A stretch of 64,000 nucleotides of DNA from Sialis fuliginosa (lineage: Eukaryota; Arthropoda; Insecta; Megaloptera; Sialidae): assembly GCA_961205875.1 (NCBI GenBank), contig OY540821.1, positions 11,780,001-11,844,000 on the forward strand, given 5' to 3'. A model generated the notes under the pieces. That model was given only the letters and a program-made list of their open reading frames with translations. It was not told the origin of the DNA and did not search any database. The translations under genes and the position numbers were made by a program. Positions 21,919 to 33,962 of this stretch are shown here, piece by piece; the stretch's first letter is position 1, and every line of letters starts with the position of its first letter.

Positions 21919-24300
21919 GTTAATTATTGATGCTTCAATATGAAATATTTTAATATATTAGAAAATCTGATTTATTTTAAAATCATTTTTTTAATTTCCT
22001 GTTTTGACTTTTTTCGATTTTTGATTTTTTTAAGCTTTTTTCTAAATATTTCTGGTTAAGATAGAAATAATTGAATGTAGCATAAATTATTATTATTATA
22101 AATTTAAAAAAAATATTCATTACATGTAATAACATAACATATGCACTCATATTACAATTTATAAAATTTAATTAAACTACACTATTCAATACTAATAATA
22201 TTTTCATTATTGTAAATGTGCTATGTAGTTATTTTTCTCTCCCATTCCAATGGAATATTCATTTTCAATTATGAAACAAGCCGGTAACCAAAACCGAACG
22301 TAAACCACAAAAATCACGAATCAATTACGCGTTAAAAAAAGATTTTTTTTTTCATTTGGGTCAATAACACATATTTCAAATAACTATGTAGTTTTTATTG
22401 CATTTAAAATCTTATATAATATCACCAAAATGTAATTAATATAAATATGAAAAGTTAATTCACTATTTTAATAATACTAAACTTTCAAAAGTAAAAATAT
22501 AATTAATCTTAACCAATAGCTATTAAAATTTAAAGACAACCTTCAATTAATTTCGATTAGATGACGTTAAGAAATAAAAAAAAATACATAAATATGTATG
22601 TATGTCATATCATCATAGACTTTATCTATAAACATCACAGACAAATTTAAATTTTATGCAATTTAAAACTGAAATTCAAAGTTGCAAAACAAGTTTTCCA
22701 TAATTTATTATGTATTAAATTGCGAATTTAATTTTTGCTAGCTTTAGCACGTCTATTTGATTTAAATATTTTTTATTAGTTATTAATTCATTTATTGGTT
22801 TTTAATTTATTTATAAACATATATTTTGAATATAATTTGGTAAGGCGATATTTTTTAAATTATAATATTTCTATCAGTAAAAAGTGTATTTTATTTTGTT
22901 ATAAAATATGTTCTCGGGTGAATGAACGTTTTCGAACATGTGGGTATTTTATAATTTAATTTGTTTTATAAAAAAATGTTAGAAATAATCTTATACGACT
23001 TTTAAGGAATCTATCATCGAATTTTTTTTTAGTATTTATTATAGAAGGAGGTGAATGAAATTTATATTGTTGGAAAGGTACAACTGCACAAAAAAACGTG
23101 TAGGTATATGTTACCGTTAAGGCAGGTAAAATAAAGTTAACATACACATATGATTTCCACAAGTACAAGAACTATAAAATAAAAAATATATAAATAAAAA
23201 AAATTTATAAAAATTAAAGTGAAAATAAATGTTTAATACAAACCATTCATTATTAGTTATATTTCAACTTTGTGGATTCTATTCGATATCACTAATTATA
23301 ATATAGTAAACGATAGATTAATATTGTTATTTTAGTATTATTGTATACTTATTTACATAACTATAATAGCATGCATATTCCCTTACATAACATATGTGCA
23401 ATTTAGCTCTGATATATTCGTTTCTAAACAATTACCCTAACAGGATGAATCAGTGCATTGCCATAGAATGGAAATAAATACGAGTACAATAACATAATAT
23501 AACCTATATCTATCGTATACCACAGACGTCATCAATATTGTGATCAGGATCTGGTATTATGGCTGATATATATAAATATCTATATGTATTATATCAATCT
23601 CAACAGTACCGGCTTTATACTCGGCTCCTATGCGAAATATGGGGTGAATTATTTCCACTAGAACCCCTATATATCTGTACGATTTTTTTTGCTGAAAAGA
23701 ATAAAACTAATTACAACCCTTATCTCTATATAAAATCCCATGAAAGATTGAGGGGTAAAGGGTTAAAGCGTGTTTTATTAAGAGATGAGAGTATATAAGC
23801 TATCTTTCGGTGTTTTATTTATTGCTCTACGATTAGTAGTTCTGGATGTATGTTTTCAAAATGCTTCATTCGTGCTCCCGAGGTTATTCCCTGGTACCGT
23901 CAGGGAAGACGTAATTCTACGTCAATTTACGATATAAATGGTCGGTTTAAAATTTGATACAGTTAAGTAGTTTTATCCTATTAAAATATTTATATAAAAT
24001 ATGTATGATGAACAAACAGTTCGATAGACAAAATTAAAATTAAAAAAAAAAAAAAAATATTTATGATTTTGAAGTGAAACATCTTTAGCGAGTCAGATTT
24101 TAATATGACAATTGCGTGAGTGGATGTAAAAGAGAAAGATAAATGAATAATTTGTTGGTGTTTTGTATACGATTTTTTAGTTAAAATATTACGTTGGATT
24201 ATTAATTTAATACGTTTGGCTTTATTTATTTAATTCGCATGATTAATGAAATCACATGTGGGTGAAACACACACTTCTTTTGATTTACAGCTGCCTATCC
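21919..24300. other. Long AT-rich region without recognised genes
   Basis: Mostly very A+T-rich. A plus frame at 23559-23798 (79 codons, starting ATGGCTGAT in some reading) has fairly balanced composition but no recognised domain or splice context. I leave it as unproven. No RNA gene or structured repeat is seen. Confidence 0.35.
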
Positions 24301-24359
24301 ACTTTTTTGCCTTTTTTGCAGCCAACGATGAAGAAAAAAAACTCGATTTAAAATCGAGT
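24301..24359. repeat. Acceptor-like tract and 19-bp palindrome
   Basis: CTTTTTTGCAG ends at 24321 after a long pyrimidine run, a good splice-acceptor look-alike on the plus strand. At 24341-24359 ACTCGATTTAAAATCGAGT is a perfect palindrome with 9-bp arms. No convincing exon follows. Confidence 0.35.
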
Positions 24360-24539
24360 AAATGAACCTATATTTTCTATAATATTTTTTCATCTCACGA
24401 AATTACTGAAACATTTCTTACTCTATACAATCAACAATTTTTACTTCACTGAACATTCCATCAATTGCATCGAAACTTTGATAACGTTCTATAAAAAAAC
24501 AAACAAAAAACTATTCCCAGGATAAGAAAACAATCATCA

Positions 24540-24940
24540 TAAGACAACACTGTACTTGCTCCCCCCAAAGTCGTTAGATTCAGTTTCCCTTTCCTGTTTC
24601 TATATTATACAAACTCGTGACCTACCATCGCGGCGCCCGACCCCTCTCCCCCGCCCATCACACAATTCAGCGAGTCATCGATTATCTTGTAGTATTGTTT
24701 ATAAAGACGCCCGTAGGAAGTTTCATGATATTTCCTCGACTGTGGATATGTCCCGGAATATTAATTAGAAAGTATTGAAATTATCGGGTTGAAATTCGAC
24801 CCGGCTTTAAAACAAATTACATGGGAAATTGACAGCTTGTTAAGATGTGAAAGAAGTAATTATACTCGCGGGGAGGGGGACGTTCGTGCGGTAATCTTCC
24901 AATATTTTACTCGATCGAAAATAACGAGAATACCATTTTA
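24540..24940. other. Higher-complexity segment of unknown role
   Basis: Contains GC-rich patches (ccatcgcggcgcccgacccc near 24627 and actcgcggggagggggacg near 24863) and two successive plus frames (24556-24768 and 24789-24992) with no recognised domain. It is a candidate exon or regulatory element. Confidence 0.2.
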
Positions 24941-24994
24941 CTTTCTTATACGTGTACTGTATGAAAATGTAAATATGTGTTGTAAAAACTGATA

Positions 24995-25500
24995 TTTTCA
25001 AATTCTGGATTTTGATGTAAATATTTGCCATGATGTATGTGTGTCTGTCTGTCGGGGCGTAGACGATGTAGCTCAAAAACGATCATTTGTTTATAGAAAG
25101 TTGAAATTTTATAATTAGAATTAATTTTCATTTGTAAAAACTGTTTTTTTTCAATTTCCGGATTTTAACCTTCCCTGAATCTATTTTCACCAATGTCGGT
25201 GTGTCTGTTTGTCCGTAGAAACTGTAACTCAAAAACGGCAAATCGTATAAGGGTAAAATTGTATGTTTAGAAATAATTTTTGTCTTGGAAGAAACTTCTT
25301 ATTTTTGAAACGGATGTTTACTTTTGTCAGTTTTTGATTTTTTATAATAAATTAAAATATATTAGATAAAATTTGTACAGAATATTATTCTCTATAATTT
25401 ATTTTTCTATCTTTTATCAGTTAGCCAGAAATATTGTTTAAATATATTTTGAATCGCGTAGAATGTCCGTGGAATCTCTGGCACCCATAGCATTTTTTTT
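24995..25500 (+). repeat. Two tandem 'gtctgtctgt' repeat copies
   Basis: The first (24995-25140) and second (25142-25500) units share 'ttttgatgtaaatatttgcc/ttccctgaatctattttcac' contexts, then a GTGTGTCTGTCTGTC-like run, 'gtagctcaaaaacg', and an AT-rich tail ending in 'tggcacccatagcat'. The tail matches 54338-54620. Related units are at 46181, 51890, 60605 and 63030. Confidence 0.65.
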
Positions 25501-26034
25501 AGTTATTTGCGATTTTAAAAATTCAATTAATTTCATTCCGTTGGTGATATATTATTTCTTTGTTCAAAAAATAAAAGTTTACTAAATGTTTAATTGAGGA
25601 TTTTAGTAATTTAATTAATTAATAAAATGGTCCCGAATAACCTTCTTTTTAATGATTATTATACTCGATTATAAATAGTATTTAAGATCGCTGAATTCCA
25701 GTGTATTAATATTCTTATGTCGTAATATATCTTGTTAATTATGAAAACAAATTAATATGTTAATTTGTTTTTGCCGACAGAAAACTTGACCAATATAACA
25801 TTTTTTTTAATTTAGAACACCAACAGACAAGATAGCAAAACTCGAAGAAACTTTAAAATATAATAAACATATATTATACTCTTTGTCTTTCCCTCCACCA
25901 TTAAATGCTAGATTAAAATTATTACTATGTTACTGTCAATTAATTTAAATATTTTTAAATGAAAATCAATGTGCCGCAACTATTAACAGGTCTATTGTCA
26001 CTTATTTGTAATTTATGTATTATACAAAATCGTA
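25501..26034. other. AT-rich, no feature recognised
   Basis: Nothing identifiable. Confidence 0.5.
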
Positions 26035-26115
26035 AATATCTATGTGCGGCCCTCGAATAATTTTACGTTGTCTATGCGGCCCGTGAAGCAATTTGGGTTG
26101 GCCAGGCTTAGAATT
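26035..26115 (-). repeat. hAT-like right end with 'gcggccc' motifs
   Basis: Two subterminal GCGGCCC motifs precede TTGGGTTGGCCAGGCTTAG, the mirror of a CTGGCCAACCC-type hAT terminus. No left partner is secure. Confidence 0.45.
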
Positions 26116-26336
26116 ATTAATATATAATTTTTAACCGAATCTGTATCTCTTACCGTTTAGGAAATCTCCATTATCTTGGATATACCAAAAATATTAAACA
26201 ATCCTAAAAGAATATGAACACAAAAGGACAAAAATGAATGATATATATTTCTTCGCGTTAAATATGCGAATATGTGTATATAACCCCCTTCCATTCTGTA
26301 CACTCATCCTGCAGCAATATATCACGTTATTTACTA

Positions 26337-26488
26337 CAGTGGCGCCTCCAACGCACCCCCTCCCCCTCACGAATAACATTATAACGCGCGCTGTCACTAT
26401 GAAACATGCTACATTTGTTACATAATTGTTATTAGCTACGAAAGTATGATTTATTCTTCGAAGACGCGAGGAAGAGGGGGGGGGGGGG
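26337..26488. repeat. CAGTGGCGCC end and G13 tract
   Basis: CAGTGGCGCCTCC starts at 26337, followed by C-rich sequence. A G13 run lies at 26476-26488. This may be a short element bounded by a CAGTGGCG terminus and a homopolymer, as at 18430-18510. The minus 132-codon frame over it is composed of low-complexity sequence. Confidence 0.35.
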
Positions 26489-27191
26489 TACTTACTGAAT
26501 TTTAGATGAAATTTCGCGTATTTTGTAAAAATTATTTTTGTAATTTTTGCGTAGGAGAAAGAAATATAAAGTAGGAAGTTTGGAATAATCAATAAACTAG
26601 TTTTTGCTTCTGGGTGTAAGTGTTGGTATAACTTGTATTCATATTAAATTTCTTAATATAATTATTAAATAATAAATTAAAAATTCTTTCATGGTATGAC
26701 GTATAAGAATTCCCCCTTGACAGTTTTTTTACAGATAGAAGGAGAAAGTAAAAGACACCAAAATAAATAGAAAGGAAAACATATTTTAGTGACATAAATG
26801 TGAAGTTAAAAAGGACAGATAGAGAGATGAGCAAGAGAAATATAACTGGAGAGAGACAGAAATGTTCGTATACCCCAACGCATAAATAACTGGTGATATT
26901 TATAACTTCCTGAAAAACGAAACAAAAAATGCGTACGTGTGTTCATTTTGTTTACTGATAATCATGTGGAAAAAAAATCTATTGATTTGTATGAACGCAT
27001 TTTATGTCAACTTGTAGTGTAACATGTTCTCTGTAATGTTCTGTACTGACCTGACGAACACCCGCACATTGTGACAAAATGGAGTGGGTATTTTAACAAA
27101 CATTTATTCAGTATTCAATTTTACAAAATAAAAAAATATATAAAAAATACAAAAATATTAATTTTATTAATTTAATAATATTACTATAGTC
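26489..27191. other. AT-rich, no feature recognised
   Basis: Small frames only. Confidence 0.45.
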
Positions 27192-27240
27192 CTGTGGTTC
27201 CCATACTTATTGCGGTATGATATTTTCACCCCCCCCCCCC
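27192..27240 (+). repeat. hAT-like left end followed by C12
   Basis: CTGTGGTTCCCATACTTATT with subterminal GCGG resembles a hAT left end. It runs into C12 at 27229-27240. No right end is found. Confidence 0.4.
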
Positions 27241-27663
27241 TCGTTAATTATATTTAATTTAAGAGTGTGATTTTAATGTCATAATTGCATTGACGTACCA
27301 TCTGCAAAAACTTTTATTTTATTTACTAATGTAATGTAAGTCTTTACATATATCATAATAAGGTACTGGCAAAAGTCCTTAATGCTTGAAGAGAAATGAA
27401 TTCTGTTTTTTTTTTTTTGGATTGATGGGTTAGTTTTTTGTAATTCTCATGAACTCATGTTTTAATTAAACAACTACTTCTTTATTAAATTAATTTAATA
27501 CCAAAGTCTGTAAATAAAGTTTTTTTTATTATAGCCTGAAGAATACAAAATGATAAGTACTACGACACAAAACTTATAAAATAAAGATTCGCTAATTATT
27601 TATATAAAAAAAAAATACATACTTGATAATTTGCCAAACCGCGATGTTTTTTTGTCCATAATT
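27241..27663. other. AT-rich, no feature recognised
   Basis: Nothing identifiable. Confidence 0.5.
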
Positions 27664-27806
27664 TTTAAATAAAATGATCAATTATCATCAAATCACGCAG
27701 TAAGACAGTTAAATGTTTACAGATTATGATTCAGTAATGTCAGTAATCAAATATCAACATATATTTCTAATTTAGTACATTTAATTTAAAAATTATTCAA
27801 CACTGG
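27664..27806 (+). repeat. Dispersed repeat paired with 55871-56003
   Basis: 'attatcatcaaat', 'acagattatgattcagtaat', 'agtaatcaaatatcaa' and 'atttctaatttagtacattt' occur in the same order and orientation at 55871-56003. No ends or coding are apparent. Confidence 0.65.
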
Positions 27807-28398
27807 GGTATTAATATAAAAAAAAATTAAAATAACATTTATCTAAATTTTTTCACAAAGAAAAAGGGTTAACTTTAAATGAATTTATTGCACACACTCT
27901 TCCTGTCATGAATGATAAAATTGGTTCCATAAAAATATATTGAAAATATGTGTATACCATTTGGAATGTTAAAAAAAAAAAACCAATCCATTAATTGAAA
28001 ATTCAAACCTGACATCAAATCAAATATTACATTCGAATATTAATTATTAAAAACATCCATATTGAATACGGAATAAACGGTGAATGGAATTTTTTATACG
28101 TAATATTTTTCATTGGCTTTTAATATTAATTTTAATAAAGCAAAAGCATGTAGAGATTCTATAAGAGAATCTACTTTTTATAATAAATAGCAACCATCAT
28201 CTATTGAGTGAAATGCACTTAAAAGTAATCAGTTATGATTAAAATGCAACTGAATGTGTCGGGAGAAAGAGAAATATTATATAAATGCGGAAAATTGTAA
28301 ATCCATTCACATTAAAAATATATTCTTATAGACGACTTCAATGAAATATGACAGCCTGTAGATTTAACAGATAAAATGAAAATCTCTAAGTGTATGTG
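27807..28398. other. AT-rich, no feature recognised
   Basis: Nothing identifiable. Confidence 0.5.
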
Positions 28399-28406
28399 TA
28401 CTAGAT

Positions 28407-29309
28407 CAGTGGTTCTTAACCAGTGTTCCGCAGAACATCTGTGTTCAAGTGCTCCGCGAAATTATAAAAACAATTCACAAACAGCGCTACCGAGCCCGAT
28501 TTTCATCGCAACCACTTACAATTCAATTGAGGAGCTATGTGTTTACTCAATGTGTCCACTGTTTTTTGAAAATAAAATTCCCTGAACACTAGAGACGCGG
28601 GGGCAAGAAGTGATCGAGGGACCCCCAGAATGTGAAAAAAATTTGAACTTGTTTTGCTCGTCAACTTAAATTTATACCCTTTTTTCTTCTTCACTGACTT
28701 CCCAGAATTTATAATATTTATTGACTTTAGAATTTTAAAGAAATTCCCTGTCTTGCCCTAACCACTTCAGGTTTCCCTGACCTTCCTTGACTTTCCAGAA
28801 AGTGGACACCCTGTTAATCTTATCTCAGTCGTTTCACAGAACAATAAATGATTAGATCATTATTAGAAGAAAATATAAATATATAAATATTCCTTCTCTA
28901 AATACAGAAAAATACGATGAATTCTAAATCCATTTGCTGCAGTTAATACCTATGTCGAATTACGAATTTTTGTTTCATGAAGAAGAATAGTTGTTTGTCG
29001 ATGGAATCGAGACGGAAACCGAGTACCCAATTCTTTCCATAAAAGCAGACAAAGCTAGAGTTTTCAACATTATATTTGTGTGAATTGAGCTTTTCAACAT
29101 TTCCGAACATCAAAACTAAAAAACGTGAAAGACTTGAGAATATTGATAAAGAAATGATCATATATATTAGGCCTGACATTTCTATTTAATCTGCAAAATC
29201 CGATAAGCTCAAGTATCACATTAAATTTTTACAAGACATACATTTTATAATTATGTTGATTAGGCTTTTATGAAAGTGTTCGTGACTTCGAAAAGGTTAA
29301 GAACCACTG
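28407..29309. mobile_element. Non-autonomous hAT element with perfect target duplication
   Basis: The left end CAGTGGTTCTTAACC (28407) is exactly mirrored by GGTTAAGAACCACTG ending at 29309. The flanks TACTAGAT (28399-28406) and TACTAGAT (29310-29317) are identical, an 8-bp duplication centred on CTAG as hAT elements make. The 903-bp interior has no recognisable transposase; the largest frame (28943-29179, minus, 78 codons) shows no known motif. A second element may be nested at 28680-28815. It would depend on a transposase supplied elsewhere. The perfect flanks show that this insertion is fairly recent or well preserved. Confidence 0.92.
28680..28815. repeat. Nested repeat with 'ttccctgacttt' motifs
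   Basis: Several copies of 'tgacttcccag', 'tttccctgaccttcc' and 'tgactttccag' end in AAGTGGACACCCTG. This pattern of CCTGACTTTCC repeats leading to a CAGGGTGTCCAC end is known in invertebrate DNA transposons. The left boundary is unclear. Confidence 0.4.
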
Positions 29310-29317
29310 TACTAGAT

Positions 29318-29696
29318 ATTAATATTCTGTCCTGAATGATTCCCATATTTCAATAGTTGAAAGTATAGTTAAATAATATGAAAATACAGTGTGAAGATAT
29401 ATTTACGTACATTGATTCTCGAGTACAAATAGTGCATTAAATTTACAATTTGAAATTAATTAAAAATTTTATCAAAAGAATGATTTTAAATATTTTTTGT
29501 CTATTTTTATAATAATATAATGCTGCACATTCAATGAACACAAAAGTTCAATAATGTTTCAGCGCTTAAAGTAAGGAAAAATATTAGAACGTTGAAAAAT
29601 AGGCTGACTTTTATATTTTAACTTGCGGACCCGACCTACCTTAGCACAGGAGTTAATATCTCACTCTCTGTCACGTATAGAGGGTTGTAATTATTG
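29318..29696. other. AT-rich, no feature recognised
   Basis: Nothing identifiable. Confidence 0.5.
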
Positions 29697-30090
29697 TTTT
29701 AGCTGACCCGGCAAACGTTGCATAAATTATATTTCATGTTATTTCTATTTTTAGAAACTAAAAACTCCGTCATTAAAAAAATGACAAAATCCAATAGTTT
29801 AAAAGGTTACTAGTTACCAGGGGAAAATACATTTTACTAATGACTGACGTTTCATTAGGTACAATAATATGCTAATACACCCCCCCCTCCCTTCATGTAC
29901 ATAAATCTGCCTGACAATGAGGAGTAATGCACAATGATAGTTTGAATTATCTCGGAAATTTGATAACATTGTAATGGGACAACGGTTATGCATGGGACAG
30001 ATATTATCTGGGAAAAGGGTGTATGAACATCATCCTAGCAAGCCATCATAGTGTGAACGAAGTCTGATCAAAATAGGCGCTGGGAAAATG
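29697..30090 (+). mobile_element. Repeat starting 'tagctgacccggcaaacgtt'
   Basis: 'agctgacccggcaaacgttg' is a common insect repeat head. It is followed at 29930-30090 by less AT-rich sequence including 'aagtctgatcaaaatag', which resembles the 'catcaaaatcgg' tail block. It is probably an old SINE or retroelement tail copy, without a frame. Confidence 0.45.
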
Positions 30091-30149
30091 TAAACTTCCG
30101 ATAGTACATAATCACATTTATGTACCTATATCGTTAAAGTATTAATTTT

Positions 30150-30560
30150 CATTTTTAACATCTCAACCGAACAATTTTTTTGATAATAAAAAATCTTGCT
30201 GACATCAAAAAAAAATTTCCAGGAAAAAAAATTATATTAATCTTGAGAGCCTCCTCTTCAATTTCATTTTTTGTATCATTGTACAATCATTTTTTTGTAA
30301 TCAAATCAAAAAAGATATTTTTAGCTATTTATGTAACTAAAAAATACAAATGACCGTAAAAAATCCCAAGGTAGTTTTGGAAAGCTGAAAGAATATTTTT
30401 ATAACTCATTGTCAGTCAAAAACGGCAATACAAGAAAAAGTAAATTGAAGATAAACGTTTAATCTACAAAAATCATTTATTAGATTTTGTAAAAAAAAAT
30501 TATCACGGCTCGTGGAGACTGTCAAAATATATTTTTTTGTTGACAATAGCAAACAAATTT
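30150..30560. repeat. Foldback family 'gtcatacagcgata', copy 3
   Basis: The reversed block 'tcttgagagcctcctcttca' with 'atcattgtacaatc' near 30240-30290 mirrors the forward block 'gcaatacaagaaaaagtaaa...tcatttattagattttg' and 'cacggctcgtggagactgtc' near 30425-30530. It matches 9055-9330 and 14390-15190. Confidence 0.55.
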
Positions 30561-32212
30561 GGGGCTCAAATTAATTTTCAGTGTCTAAAAATAGGTATGT
30601 TAAAAAAATTCCGGTAAGAGTACAAGACCGTGGGGTTGTGATATTGATGAATATTAATTTATATTATTACGAAAATAACATTTTCCCGTTCACTATTTTC
30701 TACATAGATACTGGAATAAATTTTCGTTAATTTCAGTATTAATTATTGTTCCGTGGGGACCATATTAACAAGTTTTAATGCCTTCATAAATCTTCGCGGA
30801 TTATTGAAAGATTATTGTCGTTTTCAGCTTTAAAACTGGCAATTTGAAATATCCGTAAACCTCAATATTTGGCAATAAAAATAAATTTATATTTGACATT
30901 TAAAAGATCATGTTGACCATAATATACTTTGTAATATTCTGCATACTATTCAGTAAAGGTTTATCTTTAATACAGGAGTCATCTTAAAAATGCGTATAGA
31001 AACATTTCGAGTTTTCTCAATAAATAAAACTATATTATATATTTTTTAAATAAAAGATGAATGGAAAATTCAATAGTTCTTTTAAGGCAGTTTTTTGTTT
31101 TTATAAAAACTTATTCAAAATGGCAATGTAGGTCATGCATGGTATCATTTGAAAGACATTTTTTATTAATTTTTTAACAGTTGTATTTTTGAAAATTCTC
31201 AATTATTGAAAATTAATTAAAAAATAATAATTACAAAATATACTCTGGATTTGTATCAACGGAAATGAATTAGTATATTTGATTATTATCTCATTAGTAT
31301 TTATTACTATTTTGGAACATGACATGTTATTATTCTCAAAATATCGATTATGATTTATGTAAATTGCCGAATTCGTGACCTTGGCAATTTCACTAATTCA
31401 GCGTAACATCTACATTGTATTGAATACATCTTATTGCAAGGCATGTAATATGGGCAGTACTGTAATAAGGGTAGAGAAGTAAGCACTAGCACTGACTAGA
31501 GTTTAAAAACATCATTATACATTTTTTTGAAAAAAAATAAATATATAACCAACAAAAAAATATAAAAAGATTTTTGGGGAGGTAAGAAATATAATACAAA
31601 AATAACAACGAAATTGATATGGAATGTTTTGTATATATTAAAACAGGGAGGGGGGATATAGTCATTTGCCCCGGGTACAGAAATACCTAGTTACATAGGT
31701 ATACTTTTTTATTTAAAATTAAATAAACAAATCATCTTTAAAAAAATACAGCGTTCATTGTATTTTCCGTATTTATTTTTACGATATACGCGTAACTACT
31801 AAAAAAACGACATAGGTATTTCAAAATAAAAGAACACGAATGCTGAATATACATAAATAACAATATGACTCTCTACATAATCTAAATTCGCAAGTATTTT
31901 TCACCTGATCACAGAGCCGATTTCCTTTTTGCAGAATTTCAAATATAATAAAAGGAAAGAAAAAAAAAATACACACATAAGGTATAAAAAATATTTTAAT
32001 ATTTTTTATGTGTTTTCTGTTTTTTATATTCAACCATTTTTCTGTTAATACGTGTTTTATTTTGTTTTGTGCTTTTGCATTTTTTCTTCGAATATATCAT
32101 GTATGGGAGTATCAAATTTTTATACTTGTTCATATGTCCGCATCTTGCTGTATGATTTTTTATGACCGGATTTATCTTTTACAGTCAAAAGTTTAGCATA
32201 AATTTTGTTATA
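30561..32212. other. AT-rich, no feature recognised
   Basis: A 'gggaggggggatatag' patch near 31650 is the only GC-rich spot. I see no gene or RNA. Confidence 0.45.
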
Positions 32213-32391
32213 CAGGATGAGTAAAAAATATGGAATATTACTCATATTTTCTTAAATATTCATTATTTAAAAAAAATGTTCTAGTAAAAGTTTTTAGAAA
32301 ATTTATTTACATTGAAAATAATTTCTCTAAAATTTTTTACTAAAACATTTAAAAAAATATGAGCAATATTCCATATTTTTTATTCACCTTG
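32213..32391. mobile_element. 179-bp palindromic MITE flanked by TA
   Basis: The left arm CAGGATGAGTAAAAAATATG continues GAATATTACTCATATTTT; the right arm mirrors it (AAAATATGAGCAATATTCC then ATATTTTTTATTCACCTTG). TA lies on each side (32211-32212, 32392-32393). It is almost fully self-complementary, with a short loop near 32300. Confidence 0.85.
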
Positions 32392-32666
32392 TATATAATA
32401 ATATATATCTCGTAATTAATCTCTTGTAATTAATCCGTTAAGATTGCTAGATCGAGAAGAAAGTAATGTGGTGGCCACTAGAAGCTAAATTATCATTTGA
32501 AGATTATTTTTAGCGGTATAGAAAAATAAATTAGCCGTTCTAGGAAATATATCGAAATTAATGAGCATAATATCGAAATCCGTCAACTTTTGAACCTCAC
32601 TACGTATGTTCAAATTTTATCAGTAAAATTTTATTTCGAAATCGGTTGACGTATTAGTGTCGATCC

Positions 32667-32740
32667 ACACTATCGTGCCGGTCTCGGTCCGGTCTCGCTC
32701 TAGCGTGACTAGACCGAGATCGGAACGATACCTTTAGTGC
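32667..32740. repeat. GC-rich hairpin with GGTCTCGGTC arms
   Basis: The left arm (32667-32689, ending GGTCTCGGTC) pairs imperfectly with the right arm (32711-32740, starting AGACCGAGATCGGAACGATA). The outer parts CACACTA and TAGTGCG also correspond. The loop is about 21 bases. It is unlike its AT-rich surroundings. Confidence 0.65.
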
Positions 32741-32857
32741 GAATGTTTTCATTGTTTATTTTTTATTTATATTATATTATATGTGAACAGGCAAACAAAC
32801 AAATGTACCTAGGTTCGAAACATATAATGTCTTTTATATCATATGATTTAACAAAAA

Positions 32858-33082
32858 TTGTCTTCACCTCTGGGTTACATAAGCTCGGGTAGAAAGGATT
32901 TAATAAATAGTCTTCACTCTGGATTGCATAATTTCAAAAGTTACGGCATTGACAGCAGATATTTTGATTACGGGTTGCTGGATAACAGTCAGTCAGTATC
33001 AGTCCGCCAAGTCAGTAATGGATACTCAATAAAGGAGGATTCATATTTACCTATTCCTAACCATCGTCGTAAATGTGCTTAG
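32858..33082 (+). other. Coding-like open frame of unknown identity
   Basis: A 74-codon plus frame ends in TAG. Its hydrophilic, balanced composition (for example residues FDYGLLDNSQSVSVRQVSNG) differs from the low-complexity frames typical here. It lacks an ATG at its start and has only a weak acceptor-like 'tacataag' nearby. It could be a terminal exon. No family is recognised. Confidence 0.18.
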
Positions 33083-33544
33083 TGTTTTGGTTTTCTTTTT
33101 GGTGTTTTTTGTGTTAATTTTTTATTTATTATCGATAATTCAGTGACGTTCTTTTTGGCTCTAAATCCTAAAGCTAGAATTGTTATGTGTAATATTAGTG
33201 TTAATCGTTGTATTGTTATTTTTTATTGCCAGCGAGTAATTATTCAATGAGTGTGTTATGATATTGCATAACCAATGTGAAGTAAGTTTAATTATTCTAA
33301 TTATATATATTTTGATAGTAAAAACTGTTACCTTTTTTATTTCGTTGGTCATTTAATTGTTATATGATCATAAATGTCGACATTTCTACTTCTGCCAAAT
33401 AGATACGGAAATCAATCTCTAAAAATACATTTAAATGAATAAATTTTGTTAAAAGAATCCAATATCATACACTTTTTATCCATCTCATCACAGACATAGA
33501 CAAATAAACAAGGCAGAAGAATTCAAGTCAGTCATTTCACAGAC
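33083..33544. other. AT-rich, no feature recognised
   Basis: Nothing identifiable. Confidence 0.45.
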
Positions 33545-33690
33545 AATTTACAGCAAGTATGTGCCGTGTAATACTCCCGGCGTGGATTCGCGCACGTTCC
33601 CGACAGTTCCCGCGGGAACCGGGACGCGTGGAACCCCACTGCAGAACACGCGCCGTTTTGCGCATTGCGATACACGCCCGATAAAATAAT
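33545..33690. other. GC-rich islet with perfect palindrome
   Basis: A CpG-rich island includes GTTCCCGCGGGAAC at 33606-33619, which is perfectly palindromic and sits within a wider imperfect CGTTCCCG...CGGGACG inverted repeat. It may be a regulatory site or a promoter-like islet. A minus frame (33548-33736, 62 codons) shows no known domain. Confidence 0.35.
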
Positions 33691-33792
33691 ATTGTTTAAC
33701 CCTTCGTGTGTCTTCAGTACATATCTTTACTATCAAATAATGCTTTTATTAAAAAATATAATAACATACATTTATAAAATCAGAGCTGTGTA

Positions 33793-33815
33793 TTTAACCC
33801 TTTACCGCACAAATA
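33793..33815 (+). repeat. piggyBac-like terminus (weak)
   Basis: TTTAACCCTTTACCGCACAA matches the TTAA target plus CCCTTT start expected of piggyBac-like elements. No paired end is visible, so this may be chance. Confidence 0.2.
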
Positions 33816-33845
33816 ATGTTATGAGGAAAATAAATAAATATTTTT

Positions 33846-33962
33846 ATCAATACAAGTCTTGAAGCTTCCGCGATGATCTTGATGGGGATATTGGCTTCTG
33901 GGTGTAAGCCGCGTCGATTGCAGTGGACATCTTCAGGGCTCTTCTATACACCCAGAAGCCAA
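33846..33962 (-). repeat. Hammerhead-core-like repeat family, copy B
   Basis: On the minus strand it reads AGAGCCCTGAAGATGTCCAC, TGCAAT, then a deletion relative to copies A and C, then CGACGCGGCTTACACCCAG. It carries a perfect 16-bp inverted repeat, TTGGCTTCTGGGTGTA (33891-33906) with TACACCCAGAAGCCAA (33947-33962). The 3' extension TTCAAGACTTGTA is shared with copy C. Confidence 0.7.

Noticed and set aside
24556-24992. Two consecutive plus-strand frames taken as one gene
   Set aside because: Different frames with stops between, no known domain and no convincing splice sites.
26194-26592. 132-codon minus-strand frame
   Set aside because: Crosses a G13 tract and a CAGTGGCGCC element end; composition is low-complexity.
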